The notes under the pieces: generated by a model | Told to the model about the DNA's origin: nothing | What the model saw: only the letters and a program-made list of their open reading frames with translations | Databases searched by the model: none | Origin: Oreohelix idahoensis | Lineage: Eukaryota; Mollusca; Gastropoda; Stylommatophora; Oreohelicidae | NCBI GenBank assembly: GCA_024509875.1 | Contig: JAMPIV010006387.1 | Location: forward strand, 62,001 to 126,000 | DNA: 64,000 nucleotides | Direction of reading: 5' to 3' | Shown here: in pieces, positions 20,766 through 31,384 of the stretch | Numbering within the stretch: the first letter of the stretch is position 1 | How the letters are laid out: each line of letters begins with the position of its first letter | Translations under genes and position numbers: made by a program

Positions 20766-23219
20766 CTCACATTCACTGTTTGATCAGAGTTAAAGCAGAA
20801 AGTCTCTCTTGCTCCATTGAAGCTCTCAAATATGATAAGATCAATTTTAACTTGCTAAAAGATCGCTCATAACTAAAAATTGAAATTGCAATAGTGAGCA
20901 TTATCTGAACAGCAACTCTTACAGTTTTTTGTTTGGAAAACATTTTCATCTCAATACTGAACAATAAACTTAAGGAGTTCCTCAGTTCTTGAAATCTGAA
21001 CATTTACGCAGCTTTTCAGAAGCATTTTATAATCCATGATTTCCTCATAAACTCGAAAATCATCAATATCAGTTCTGTAAAACAAGGTTGAGACAACTTT
21101 TCTTTAAGATACTTAGGACATGATTGCTACTGCTTTCATTTGAGTCAAGCAGTAATCCTTTTAACATCTAAAATAAGTCCCAGTTTTAAATCCAAGGCGT
21201 GGAGACAGGCAAATCTTTCTTCCATTTCATTATAATAGTTTCTTTCATTATTCTCATCATGATTTCTTTTGCAGCAAGCCCTACAGCTTTTTCACTGAGC
21301 ATTTGTTTCTTCATTATAGGGCGTCTTTCTACTTGAATATCCCATTCATCACACAATTTCAGCCCTTGCTTCATGTGATTCACTGGTCAATGATTCTCAT
21401 TTGCTCAAAATATAAAATTGAAAGGCTTTTAAATCAAGCAGCATCATGAAAGTTCATAGTATGATCTTGGAGTCGTTTTTGAACACGATCAATCCGAACA
21501 AGAATTTTGTTCTAAAATCCAAGTAAAACCAAGCCAAAATTCAATTCAGCACCTGCTTTGCATCACCTCTTTTATCAACAATCTCATTTTGATCATCAAT
21601 CATGCTTTGTAAGACTTTGACAATAATATCAAAGTATTCATGAACTGGCTTCACAGCCTCTTTTCTAGAACTCAATCGAGTTTCATACTCAGATTTGACA
21701 ACTATTGTTATGACATCTTTCAGCTTTTGCCAATGAAGAGTAGAAAGTGAAAAATGTTAATAAAATTATTCAGTGGCACCAAAAAGTCACCATCAGTGCA
21801 TCATGGGTATCAGCACGCTATCCAGCCAAATGAGAGAATAATTATCAAAGTTCACAAAATAGCTTTGCTATTTTTTTCAATAATCCTCTGTTGAACACCA
21901 CTTTTATAACCAGCCATAACTTCCGCATTGTCATAGCACTGAGACCATCAGTCTTCTAATGGCATTTTGTTTTTTTTTTCAGTTGTTTCAAAGTCACTTC
22001 CACAAAGATTTCAGCATCCTTCTGTTTTAATTACCGTAAAATCTCGCGTATAATACGCACAATTTTTACTCATTTTTGCCCACTAAAACTCGGGTGCGTA
22101 TTATACGCGAGAACTAAAAAATATGTAATTTTCGATATCGAAAGTAACCTACATTGGAAAGTCTGTCAAGTTTTTGTCACAATTTGACAGTGAAAATGGC
22201 GCAAAATTGAATGTGCCATGTGTTTTCTTATGTGTCAGAGATTGTTGCAAAACGCATTTCGCACTCTTGGTCTTCAGTCTGTTTTGATATTAAGCTTGGT
22301 TGTGAAGTTTGTCATTTGATTATTTTGAGCCCTAAAAATGAATTCGAGAAAATGTTGTACTGCAGCAGAAAAGCTCTTAGTGGTAAAATATGCAGAATCT
22401 AACGGCAATCGGGCAGCAAGTCGACATTTTTCCATTAACAAGTGCAACATTCGATTATGGCGAAAAAATAAAGAGGCGCTGCAAGTGTTGCCTAGTAAGA
22501 AAAAGGCGAATCGTGGGTCACTATCAGATCTTCCAGACCTAGAAAAAAACATTATTGGAGTGGATAGAAGGCAACAAGGCATCGGTGTTTCATGCATTGA
22601 AATCTGACTTAAAGCTCTGGAACTTAAAAAATCTCGTACAGGTACAACAACATTTAAAGCGTCATATGGATGGGCAGTTCGTTTTATGAAGCGACATGGT
22701 CTTTCAGTTCGTCGAAGAACTACTATCGCGCAGCATCTTCCATCTTCTTTCAGATTTTTAACAAATGTTTAATAAAATAAAATCTTGAAAAATTATGGTG
22801 CGTATTATACACGAATTTCCATTTTACCAGAAAATTTTGGGCTAAATCAAGCATGCGTATTATACACGAGTGCGTATTATACGCAAGATTTTACGGTAGA
22901 TAAATCTAAGGACAGACTTTTTTACATGTTTTCTTCTGAAAATCAACATAACGAAATGTTTGTGCAATTTGCTCTCAATGTGCTTGATTTGACGTAGAAT
23001 CAAAAATGAGGCCAAAATATTTGGCCTTATGTGCTCTGTAAAATTTCTGGCGAATAATAGAAACCATCAGCTGAATAAATTCATTCTGTACTAAATGATT
23101 TAAATATGATATTGTTCCAGGGAGCTTTTCTACATTACTGAGACGTTCTTTCATGACAGGGTCAAAGTTTGCCAAAAACTTTAGTAACCCAAGGAAATTT
23201 CCAATATTGCTTTTCTCTT
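20766..23219 (-). pseudogene. hAT transposase relic (ZMYM1-like), C-terminal part
   Basis: Minus-strand blocks in order: SNIGNFLGLLKFLANFDPVM and KAKYFGLIFDSTSNQAH (about 23205-22975), CYDNAEVMAGYKSGVQQRI (about 21945-21885, the conserved YDNA motif), and the hAT dimerisation motif SYERSFSKLKLILSYLRASM then EQERLSALTL (about 20885-20785). The protein resembles the ZMYM1/DUF4371 type of hAT transposase. Several stops and frameshifts are present. It is interrupted by a pogo-type element at 22034-22896 and continues at 33997 beyond nested insertions. Confidence 0.85.
22034..22896 (+). mobile_element. Non-autonomous pogo/Tc1-mariner-type element with TA target site
   Basis: The terminal inverted repeats start CCGTAAAATCTCGCG and continue TATAATACGCAC on the left, with the reverse complement (one change) on the right, flanked by TA on both sides. 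An internal frame at 22338-22607 starts NSRKCCTAAEKLLVVKYAES and includes NRAASRHFSINKCNIRLWRK, a pogo/CENP-B-like helix-turn-helix. It is followed by GWAVRFMKRHGLSVRRRTT, the second DNA-binding helix set. No catalytic DDE domain remains. It is inserted in the hAT relic. Confidence 0.9.
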
Positions 23220-24849
23220 TGTAGAAGACCCGATTATATATGTTTTGTGTGGGAGACTTTTATGTTCGGACAGCACTTGTCATCACTGCAACTGGTTTCC
23301 ATTGGGGCTCCAGGAGGATCACGACATCTGCGTTACCACTGTAACAGTTATTGGGAGCTGCTGTAAAGTACTGGATCATTCACAGTAAAATATGATGAAT
23401 TTCTTCTTCTCTTTACGCAGACCAGTGGTTGATTATGATGGGTGCTGCAGGTGGAGCAAAGGGTCAACCCAACCGACACAGGATTATACAAAAATGGAGT
23501 GAGAGTGTGAAGTGTAACGCGAATGCTGGAGTGTTCGTGTGTTGACCGATATAATGCACTCATTCACTCAGAACTATAAGACACCGATACAGACTGCGGT
23601 GGTCGTTTTGTACTGTTTATTCAGGACACACACACTTGAACAGCACGGAAGACAGTCAGGAGCATGTTGACATAGCAAATCATTAGGTAGTAAAATGGTA
23701 GAACATCTTTCATGTGGCGTACAAATATAATGGGTGTCATGAGATAATCATAGAATGTTCTAGTAGACTATTGCCATACCCCAACTGACTGAACGCATCA
23801 GTGGGTGTGGGTGTGTAAACATATATAGCGTCCACTGGAAGAACCTTTTCCTTCGCTAAGTTCTCCAGCGACATATATCGAATGTTTATGTAACAACGTT
23901 AAACCACGATAGGGGTTTTCATCTCAATAATACCTCCATGTCACTGTCCGATAATAGGTTTTGTAAACTGTTCTCTTGACAGCGATCTATAACGATGACA
24001 AGCATACAAAATGGCTACCTTCTCTGAGTTTTCGCTCACTCACCCAGCAGAAGGATAATAACAAGTCAAAGTTAATTCACCATTTAAATACATATAACTT
24101 CATAGAGTGTTCCATCCAGCTCCACATAAATGAGGTCATTTTCATGTAGATATAAATACTGTTGGAACCTGTCATCTTCAACTGTATATATGGACGACCA
24201 ACGATGCTCGAAATACGATGTCATCTAAATCTAACCAAATGGAGGTCATCGAAGAAAAGAGGGTCTGGCTTTACCTGGAGTCCGAATTTAAACATAATAG
24301 AGTACCTGAGGAGAATCTCTGACACTATACTCTCGCAGAGACATTCCTTCCTTATGGAAAATCATCCACAAATCACTTTTTAACCTTAAACAGGACCAGC
24401 CCTAGAAAAACACACGCACGGCCATCTCGACCGGCAACTTCGGAACTCTTTTCAACTCAGTGGGACTACGAATACCTGCGCCGAACTTCGGCCGAAAGAA
24501 TATAGTTCAACCTAAACATACGAAGATATACAATATAAGACAGAATCTTCTTGCACTAGACAAGTACTACATATGAATTCAGGCCCTAAACATTCCTGCA
24601 AAACCTTGAGCAAGAACAATCTGTTTCTAGCCGTAATAGACATAAAATGACATGAATTCAGTATTCATACGCTAAATTAATATTCAGCGAAGATACAAGG
24701 ACCGGTAACTCAAAGAATAAATACACATAGACTATTCTGAGTTCCGTCCCATTACTAAGAGACGTAAATTCACAAATAAATATCTTTTTTAACAAACAGA
24801 TAGATACATCTTACATCCGTATGCGTACACCATAAATATGTGCGCAACA
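23220..24849 (-). repeat. 3' LTR (minus orientation), 1630 bp, empty SINE site
   Basis: Plus-strand ends are TGTAGAAGACCCG and TGTGCGCAACA. It is direct-repeat identical (apart from about nine substitutions) to the other LTR with its SINE removed. At 23945-23960 it reads CACTGTCCGATAATAGG uninterrupted. No clean polypurine tract abuts it: the sequence next to its inner edge is GACTACCGCAACCCCCGGGG. Confidence 0.95.
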
Positions 24850-25294
24850 GACTACCGCAACCCCCGGGGAAAAAAAATGAAATTTTTTTTTTCATCTAAG
24901 AGCAACATACAATAGGCTCACAACGCACATATAATGCGCAGATGAGAAATACCAGGAATTTATAAAGCCAAATTAAGACAAAGAATATATCTCATCATCT
25001 CAGAGTATTTCTCTAAGTGCAAATATTTCCAGGGAGTTGCCACCAACGCATACCACAATACTGGCAATGATAGCATGCATATAGTAATTTCAATCACTAA
25101 TTACATATAAGTTATTTAAAGTTCAAGATTGATCAAAGAGACAAATCAGATGATTAGCGGTGAATCAAAATAACTGAACCGCTAAGTGTTTATACAATCA
25201 GCATATCATATATCACAAATGTGTACATATTTTGATATAGAAAAAAATAACTGTTGTAAAGTTAGACGCACTAGTAAAGTCCAAGATTTAACAG

Positions 25295-27183
25295 TTAGGT
25301 GGAATCATGTGGGCATCTAGACAAAATGTCTGCCATCACATTTTCTGACCCACGGATAGCTCGCACCGAGAAATGAAACGGTTGAAGAGCAATGGCGTAT
25401 CGAGTTGATCTCGAACTCTTCAAGTTCTTACTTTGAATAGCCGTAAGAGCTTTCTGGTCAGTTTCCACTATGAAATGCGCACCAAGAAGGAATCTTTAAG
25501 TTTGAGAATTGACCAAACCATCGCCAATAATTCACGGTCTAAAACCGAGTAATTCCTTTCTGCAGCATTAAGTTTTCTGGATATATACATTACAGGATGC
25601 AGAGTTCCAGAGTACTCTTGCATTAGTGCCGCTCCAATCCCAGTGGATGAAGCGTCACTACGAAGAACAAATGTCTTATCTATAGTAGGTAACACTAAAA
25701 TAGGTGGTGTTGAGAACATAGTTTTGATCTTATCCAAAGAGGATTGACATTCTTGAGTCCAACGGACTATATTAGGAGACCCTTTCTTTAGTAGTGTAGA
25801 GAGAGGTGCCATGATAGAGGACAGATTCGGGATGAATCGTCCATAAAATTGTATGAGACCTAAGAGACTTCGCACTTGCTTTTTAGTCTTAGGGATAGAG
25901 ATGTTAAGTATCTTAGTGATATTATGGTCCTCTGTCTTTAGGAAACCATGACCTACTCGATGGCCTAGGAAAGAAATTTCGCTAAAACCAATGCAAGCTT
26001 TAGATGGTTTCGCTGTCAGGTTATACTCGCGTAGAGTTGATAGCAATTCAACTAACCCTGAATAGTGATCTTCCCAAGTATCGCTGAAAAGACAGATGTC
26101 GTCTAGGTAAGCAATGACATCTGACCGATACGATAGGATTCGATGCATCATGCGCACGAATGTAGCTGGTGCGTTCATAAGACCGAAAGGCATAAAATTC
26201 CATTGGAAAAGGCCTCTAGGTGTAGAAAAAGCAGTAAGGGGTTTGGCGTGTTCGGATAATGGAACTTGCCAATATCCTTTAGATAAATCAAGTTTAGTGA
26301 AAAAATGAGATTTAGAAAGCCTAGTAAGTAGCTCTTCTAGTAAAGGCATAGGTTCAGCATCAAATTTCGTAACTTGATTCAATTTGCGATAGTCAACGCA
26401 AAGACGTATGTTATTGTCTTTTTTTCGAACAATAACCATTGGCGAAGAATATGCAGAAGTGGATGGTTCAATTATTTTTAAATCTATCATCTCATCCAAC
26501 TCCTTTTCAACCTGTGCTTGAAAATGTATAGGGATAGGATAAGGTCTAACCCTAATAGGATTATGGTCAGTTAGAATAATGTCATGTTCAATGACACGAG
26601 TTTGTCCAGGGATGTCAGTGAGGACATCCTGGAATGTTTGTAACATAGCCGAAACTTGTCGCTGTTCTCCTAGAGACAAATCAGGAGAAACAGTAACGTC
26701 TTTCCATGATTCACTAGAATGAAGTGGAATCATTGAGAGCGGAAGATTAACATTCGAAAAACTTGTTTCCTCATCCTGTATTACAGACAGTGATGAGTAA
26801 TGACCATGTTGGACTGGAGAATCGTCCGTTGCCTGGAAAACTGGCTGCAAATAATCAGGACGTTCATGGAATTCCGTAAGCATATTGATGTGGAAGGTTT
26901 TCTGCTTCCCGTTAATATCGACAATATAGTCAACATCTGAAATTTTCAATATTATATCGTACGGACCTTTCCAAGAAATAAGGAGTCTGTTTTCCCTACA
27001 AGGTAGCAAAACAAATGCTTTGTCTCCAGGACAAAGTTGTCGTAAGGTTCTTTTCTTATTAGCAAATTGCCTTGCCTTTTGTTTGGCAAATTCCGAAGAG
27101 GAAGTTGCTAATTTGCATGCTTCGATAATTTTTTTGTCTAAGCGTGATGACATATTCGTAAGAGGATTTTGTGTCATCGTCAA
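25295..27183 (-). pseudogene. Gypsy pol C-terminal part: integrase tail (GPY), reverse transcriptase, RNase H
   Basis: The main minus frame (27183-25468, 571 codons) carries the integrase GPY/F module (LLISWKGPYDIILK, residues about 67-80). The RT core follows with VDYRKLN (264-269), FTKLDLSKGYWQ (D299), the catalytic YLDD (359-362) and FLGHRVG. RNase H has D510 (LRSDASSTGIG) and E551 (DRELLAMV). The frame breaks near 25490; RNase H resumes in another frame and ends with a MADILSR motif and a stop at 25295-25297. It is preceded by integrase in a different frame, separated by a one-base shift in an A7 run near 27135. All catalytic residues looked for are present. Confidence 0.92.
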
Positions 27184-29749
27184 TATTATCAGCTGTTATT
27201 AGATCATGAAGCAAAGACATAGGGTCGTGCGGTCGCGCGCCAAAGACAAGTTCAAAGGGAGAAAAACCGGTATGTTCATTGGGGACTTCTCTGTAAGCGA
27301 AGAGGGCCGCGGGTAAAACCCTGTCCCAATCTTGAGGATGATCCTCAGTTATTTTCCCTAGTAAGTTCTTAAGTGTTCTATTTAGCCGTTCAACCATCCC
27401 ATTGGACATAGGATGATAGATACTACTTAAAGATCTCTCTATCTGTAGGGTAGACATTACTTGAGACATGGTATCCGATATTAGTTGGGTGCCATGATCT
27501 GATAATATTTCTCCGGGAAATCCCAGACGAGAAAATATAAGCCAAAGAGCATCTGCAATGTCAGCAGTAGTAATGCTCTTCAGAGGGATAGCCTCTGGCC
27601 AACGTGTGCACATGTCCACACACGTTAAGATAAATTGATGTCCTCTAGCAGATTTGATCTTAAATGGACCAATGATGTCTATCGCCATTTTCTGAAATGG
27701 TCGAATGGGAATGTCTGCAGCCTGAATAGGCGCAGCATGACGAGGACCTTTGGATTTAACTTCTTGACATACTTTACAAGATCGACAATACATCCGTATG
27801 TCTTTGTTCACAAAAGGCCAAAAGAAAGCCGCAAGAACTCTTGACTTTGTACGGGAAAAACCCATATGTCCAGCACACTGGGAGTCGTGTGCGTGCTGTA
27901 AAATTTTAACCCTCAACTTCTTGGGTACAAGAATCTGAGAATGACTTGACTTAGTGGAGTCTTGCACCATACGTACAAGTACGCCATTCTTCATTGTAAT
28001 CCAAGATTTACACTTCGAATCTTTATTCGGATCACCTTTTGTTGCAAAAGTGAAGAATTTCTTTAGAGTCGGATCATCTTCTTGCTGTTTTATAAACAAG
28101 TCACGAGAAATTACCAAGGGATCATCTTGGTTATGCACTTCATTATCTTCAGCAGATGAAGTTTCAGGCATATTGAGAGCTTGAGCTCTAGTGACTACAG
28201 CATTAGCAGTTTGCATATTTTGTTTTTCCCAAACGGAAATTTGTTGTGGAGTGCACTCTTTGACTCCGTGAATGCGACCGATGATAAGATCAGCGATCGG
28301 ATTCGGCAAAAGACATGCGTGTACATCTCCTGTGAAGAAAGGAGTAGCAATGCTAATGATAGCGGTAGAGTATTTCTCTATGGTGCCGCCAAATGTTACA
28401 CATTTGACTACTTTGCCTGTAGCACGGGAAGGATCTATAAGTGACTGCCTAACACCAATGGTGGTGCATCCAGAATCAAAAAGCAATGAAACTGGATTGT
28501 CATTTACTAAACCTTTGTGTAAGACAAGAGAACCTCTTCCATCATGCGCGATTGACGCAGGAAGAGCGGGAAGAGGATGGCCACAAATTAAAGTGGACAC
28601 CGTAGTTGGTTCGAATAAAGTTTTGCATTGGGGGCACTGAGATGCTCTCCCAAAATCGAAAGCGGCACATGCCATATTATTAGAGTCATCATTATCTTTA
28701 TTTTGTTTATAGGCTTCATGGGACTCTTGCTGTGCAGAGTTTCCCTGATAATGTGATTTTTGTTTTTTATATTGGGGTCTACCTCTGTTATTATTGCCTC
28801 TGTAATTATCATTGTTTCCTCTATTGTAACCCCTATTTGGGTTTGAGTCATAATTCCCCTGGTTACTATTATCATATTCATTATAATGAGTATCTCTGTA
28901 ATTATGATCTTGTTGTCTCCATGACGGAAAACTAGGATAGTTTCTATAATGACTTCCTTTGCGGAAGTTCCTATAATTATGACCACCCCTGAATCGAGGG
29001 CTGTCGGCCCGTCTCCAGATATTCGAAGAAGAACCCTGAAATGATTGGTTACCTTGGTTATGATAACTGTTATGGTTACCTTTTTTATTAAACCTGTTTT
29101 GAGGTCCTTGGAATTTGTGTGAGTAATTAGGGTTGTATGGTGTTGCTGATGCAACTGGCATACCTTCTTTAACCTTTGTATTGCTAATAGCAACATCTGG
29201 ATGTGCAGTGACGTATTGGGTACCATATTCTTCCATTTCTTTTAGTGTCTTAGGTTTACGTTCATGTAGGAATTCAAGGAATGGTTTACTTATGCTTGAC
29301 ATAATCTTGTCTCTGAGCAATAAATCCATAAGTGCTTCATAAGTCTTTTCTGTTTTGGATAGCTCAATCCAACGATTAAATGTAAGACGTGTCCTTGCAA
29401 TGAATTCTGAGAATTCTACCCCTGATTCAGGTACCATTTTCTTAAACAAAATACGGTAACCTTCTTCAGATAACTGATATTTCTTTATCAAGGCTGCCCT
29501 AATAACCTCATAATTATCCTTGTCAGTTTCCTCAACCAAACTTAAACTTGTCAGAGAATCACCTTTTAAATTCTCAGACAACTGATTAGCATATTGTGAT
29601 TTATCTACATTATGTGCTCGACAAGCTCGTTCAAATCTATCAAGCCAGAATGTTATATCATCACTGGCAGAATTGAACGCTGGCACCTTGACCTTATAAG
29701 TAAAGGGTTTACCACTAGATGACTGATTGACATTACTCATATTTGTCAA
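27059..29749 (-). CDS. Gypsy Gag-protease-integrase open frame (896 codons)
   Basis: Residues about 10-190 form a Gag/capsid-like helical region (KVKVPAFN, FWLDRFERACRAH). Residues 215-335 are rich in Asn, Arg, Gly and Tyr (RGG, NYR, RGNN), with no CCHC knuckle. A CPQC...CGH cluster lies at 372-391. The protease active site LLFDSGC is at 423-428. The integrase H-H-C-C finger uses H619 or H621, H628, C658 and C661, and the catalytic D691, D751 and E787 have 35 residues between the last two. The frame continues upstream as a coiled coil in register with AFELEKLKL. It ends artificially at the A7 run near 27135. The integrase lies upstream of RT, unlike ordinary Gypsy elements. Confidence 0.93.
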   Translation of the reverse strand: MTNMSNVNQSSSGKPFTYKVKVPAFNSASDDITFWLDRFERACRAHNVDKSQYANQLSENLKGDSLTSLSLVEETDKDNYEVIRAALIKKYQLSEEGYRILFKKMVPESGVEFSEFIARTRLTFNRWIELSKTEKTYEALMDLLLRDKIMSSISKPFLEFLHERKPKTLKEMEEYGTQYVTAHPDVAISNTKVKEGMPVASATPYNPNYSHKFQGPQNRFNKKGNHNSYHNQGNQSFQGSSSNIWRRADSPRFRGGHNYRNFRKGSHYRNYPSFPSWRQQDHNYRDTHYNEYDNSNQGNYDSNPNRGYNRGNNDNYRGNNNRGRPQYKKQKSHYQGNSAQQESHEAYKQNKDNDDSNNMACAAFDFGRASQCPQCKTLFEPTTVSTLICGHPLPALPASIAHDGRGSLVLHKGLVNDNPVSLLFDSGCTTIGVRQSLIDPSRATGKVVKCVTFGGTIEKYSTAIISIATPFFTGDVHACLLPNPIADLIIGRIHGVKECTPQQISVWEKQNMQTANAVVTRAQALNMPETSSAEDNEVHNQDDPLVISRDLFIKQQEDDPTLKKFFTFATKGDPNKDSKCKSWITMKNGVLVRMVQDSTKSSHSQILVPKKLRVKILQHAHDSQCAGHMGFSRTKSRVLAAFFWPFVNKDIRMYCRSCKVCQEVKSKGPRHAAPIQAADIPIRPFQKMAIDIIGPFKIKSARGHQFILTCVDMCTRWPEAIPLKSITTADIADALWLIFSRLGFPGEILSDHGTQLISDTMSQVMSTLQIERSLSSIYHPMSNGMVERLNRTLKNLLGKITEDHPQDWDRVLPAALFAYREVPNEHTGFSPFELVFGARPHDPMSLLHDLITADNIDDDTKSSYEYVITLRQKNYRSMQISNFLFGICQTKGKAIC

Positions 29750-29772
29750 TTTTAATTTTTCTAACTCAAATG

Positions 29773-30213
29773 CTAAAAGTTCTTTTTGATGTTCATGTTC
29801 TCTGATTGCTTTTCTCTCCTCAGCAGCAGCAGCAGCTTTTTTTTCCTCAGCAGCAGCAGCAGCTTTTTTTCCTCAGCAGCAGCAGCAGCTTCAGCTTCAG
29901 CTTTTCTTTTTTCTTTTTCCATTTCCATCTGGAATCTTTTTTCATCCACTTGCATTTGTAATTTCCTTTGTTCATCCTCTCTTTGCAATCTTTTTTCCTC
30001 AGCCTCAGCTTCTCTTTGCAATCTTTTTTCCTCAGCCTCAGCTTCTCTTTGCAATTTTTTTCCTTCTATTTGAAGTTTTCTTTCCTCAGCTTCTAATCTT
30101 TTCTCCTCAGCTGCTAATGCTTTGTCATATTGAGCAGTTGCCCATTGTTCTAAGTCTTGACCAGTCTTATCAAGGGATCTCCCTTGTGCAATAAAGTATT
30201 CTAATGTAGACAT
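29773..30213 (-). CDS. Gypsy Gag N-terminal coiled coil
   Basis: It starts MSTLEYFIAQGRSLDKTGQD at 30213. A Glu/Lys/Arg/Ala heptad-like coiled coil follows, with three tandem EAEEKRLQR-type repeats and Ala runs (AEAAAAAEEKK). It then switches to a run of Leu and Lys, which is the same repeat read in a shifted frame after a homopolymer change (T7 versus T8 on the plus strand near 29866). The true frame joins the main Gag frame upstream of residue 1 there. The start is chosen at 30213 because the earlier Met at 30234 adds only a hydrophobic heptapeptide. Confidence 0.8.
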   Translation of the reverse strand: MSTLEYFIAQGRSLDKTGQDLEQWATAQYDKALAAEEKRLEAEERKLQIEGKKLQREAEAEEKRLQREAEAEEKRLQREDEQRKLQMQVDEKRFQMEMEKEKRKAEAEAAAAAEEKKLLLLLRKKKLLLLLRREKQSENMNIKKNF

Positions 30214-31384
30214 GATGTCTAACAATAATACCAATTACTTGAAACAATAATAATACTATATATATTTCAAGGTAATATAGTCACAAGTTTTAGATGAACT
30301 TGACAAATTAGTTCACAATCCCAATCTCTGTGGGAGACAAGCCTTACATAGGTCTTGTATACTTTCTTGTATAACAATACTAATAATAAAGTATTGATCT
30401 ATACTATACCATAAGTGTACTCACATATACCTTACATATCATATGTCAACTCAAGACATTCACAAAGGACAAACAAGAAAAGACAATATGAGAACACTTG
30501 CAGAAATCAAATAGAAAAAAATCAAAGAAAATGATCACAGAATCTGTGATGATAACTGCAATAAGATAACAAGACAAATAACGCCACAGTGTATAAATAT
30601 AAATTGTGTATAGAACTGAAAGATACGAAAGGATAGACCTACAAATACAAACAAATCAAACAAAACTAAGGAACACAAAATTATTAACAAAAACAACGAA
30701 GAAAAGAACACCTCATCACAACTAACAAAAAGAGCACCCGATGTTGCCAGCAGATTTCCAATAAAGAAAATCGCTCCCTATAGAACGCTAATATAAGCCC
30801 TATGTCACTTGGGAAATCTTATATTAGTCTCCTCCCAACCAGGCCCGCGACATAGACACACAAATAATATGCAAACATAAATACATATAAACATGTAAAC
30901 ATAAATATATATAAAGCATAAATGCATATATCATTAATTAATTAAATGTGTTGTGGTTGGAATGTGTTGCAAAGTATGCTCAGCTTTCACTTTAATGGCA
31001 CAGCTTTTAATCAAAATAAACTGGCACTTTTAATCAATCTTAAATTATTGAACTATCTTATTACATTGTTCAATTTTTTTTGAGCATGAGAAGATCCACC
31101 GATGAAATAACAACACTTATGTTCTTCTTTAGCAGGGTAATCACACACTGTAACAACCGAACAGTTTATGTCCTTCAAAGTTTTCAGCTCTGTACTGCGA
31201 AAAATGTCAACAAGCATTGACCCAGATTCATTTCACTTGTCAGAACAGGTCAAGCTGACATCGACTGTATAGTTCCTACTGGTGTTGATGTGTGTCACAT
31301 TTAGCCAAAATAAACGTTCTTGTTATCCTTGGTGACTTCAATCATCAAGACTGCGAAGGCTGGACCCAGGGATCTGGCGACCAC
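30214..31384 (-). other. Gypsy untranslated leader with candidate primer-binding site
   Basis: This 1.17-kb stretch between the 5' LTR and Gag has no open frame of note and is A-rich. One base inside the LTR edge, the minus strand reads TGGTCGCCAGATCCCTGG (about 31366-31383). It begins TGG as a tRNA 3'-CCA primer site should. I cannot identify the tRNA. Confidence 0.55.

Noticed and set aside
23220..24849. Independent segmental duplication with 31385-33390
   Set aside because: TG...CA ends, a flanking 5-bp duplication, equal length after SINE removal and an internal Gag-Pol region show that they are LTRs of one element.
27100..27190. Programmed -1 ribosomal frameshift between integrase and reverse transcriptase
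   Set aside because: The required change is +1 (or -2) at an A7 run, not -1, and a single extra A explains it more simply.
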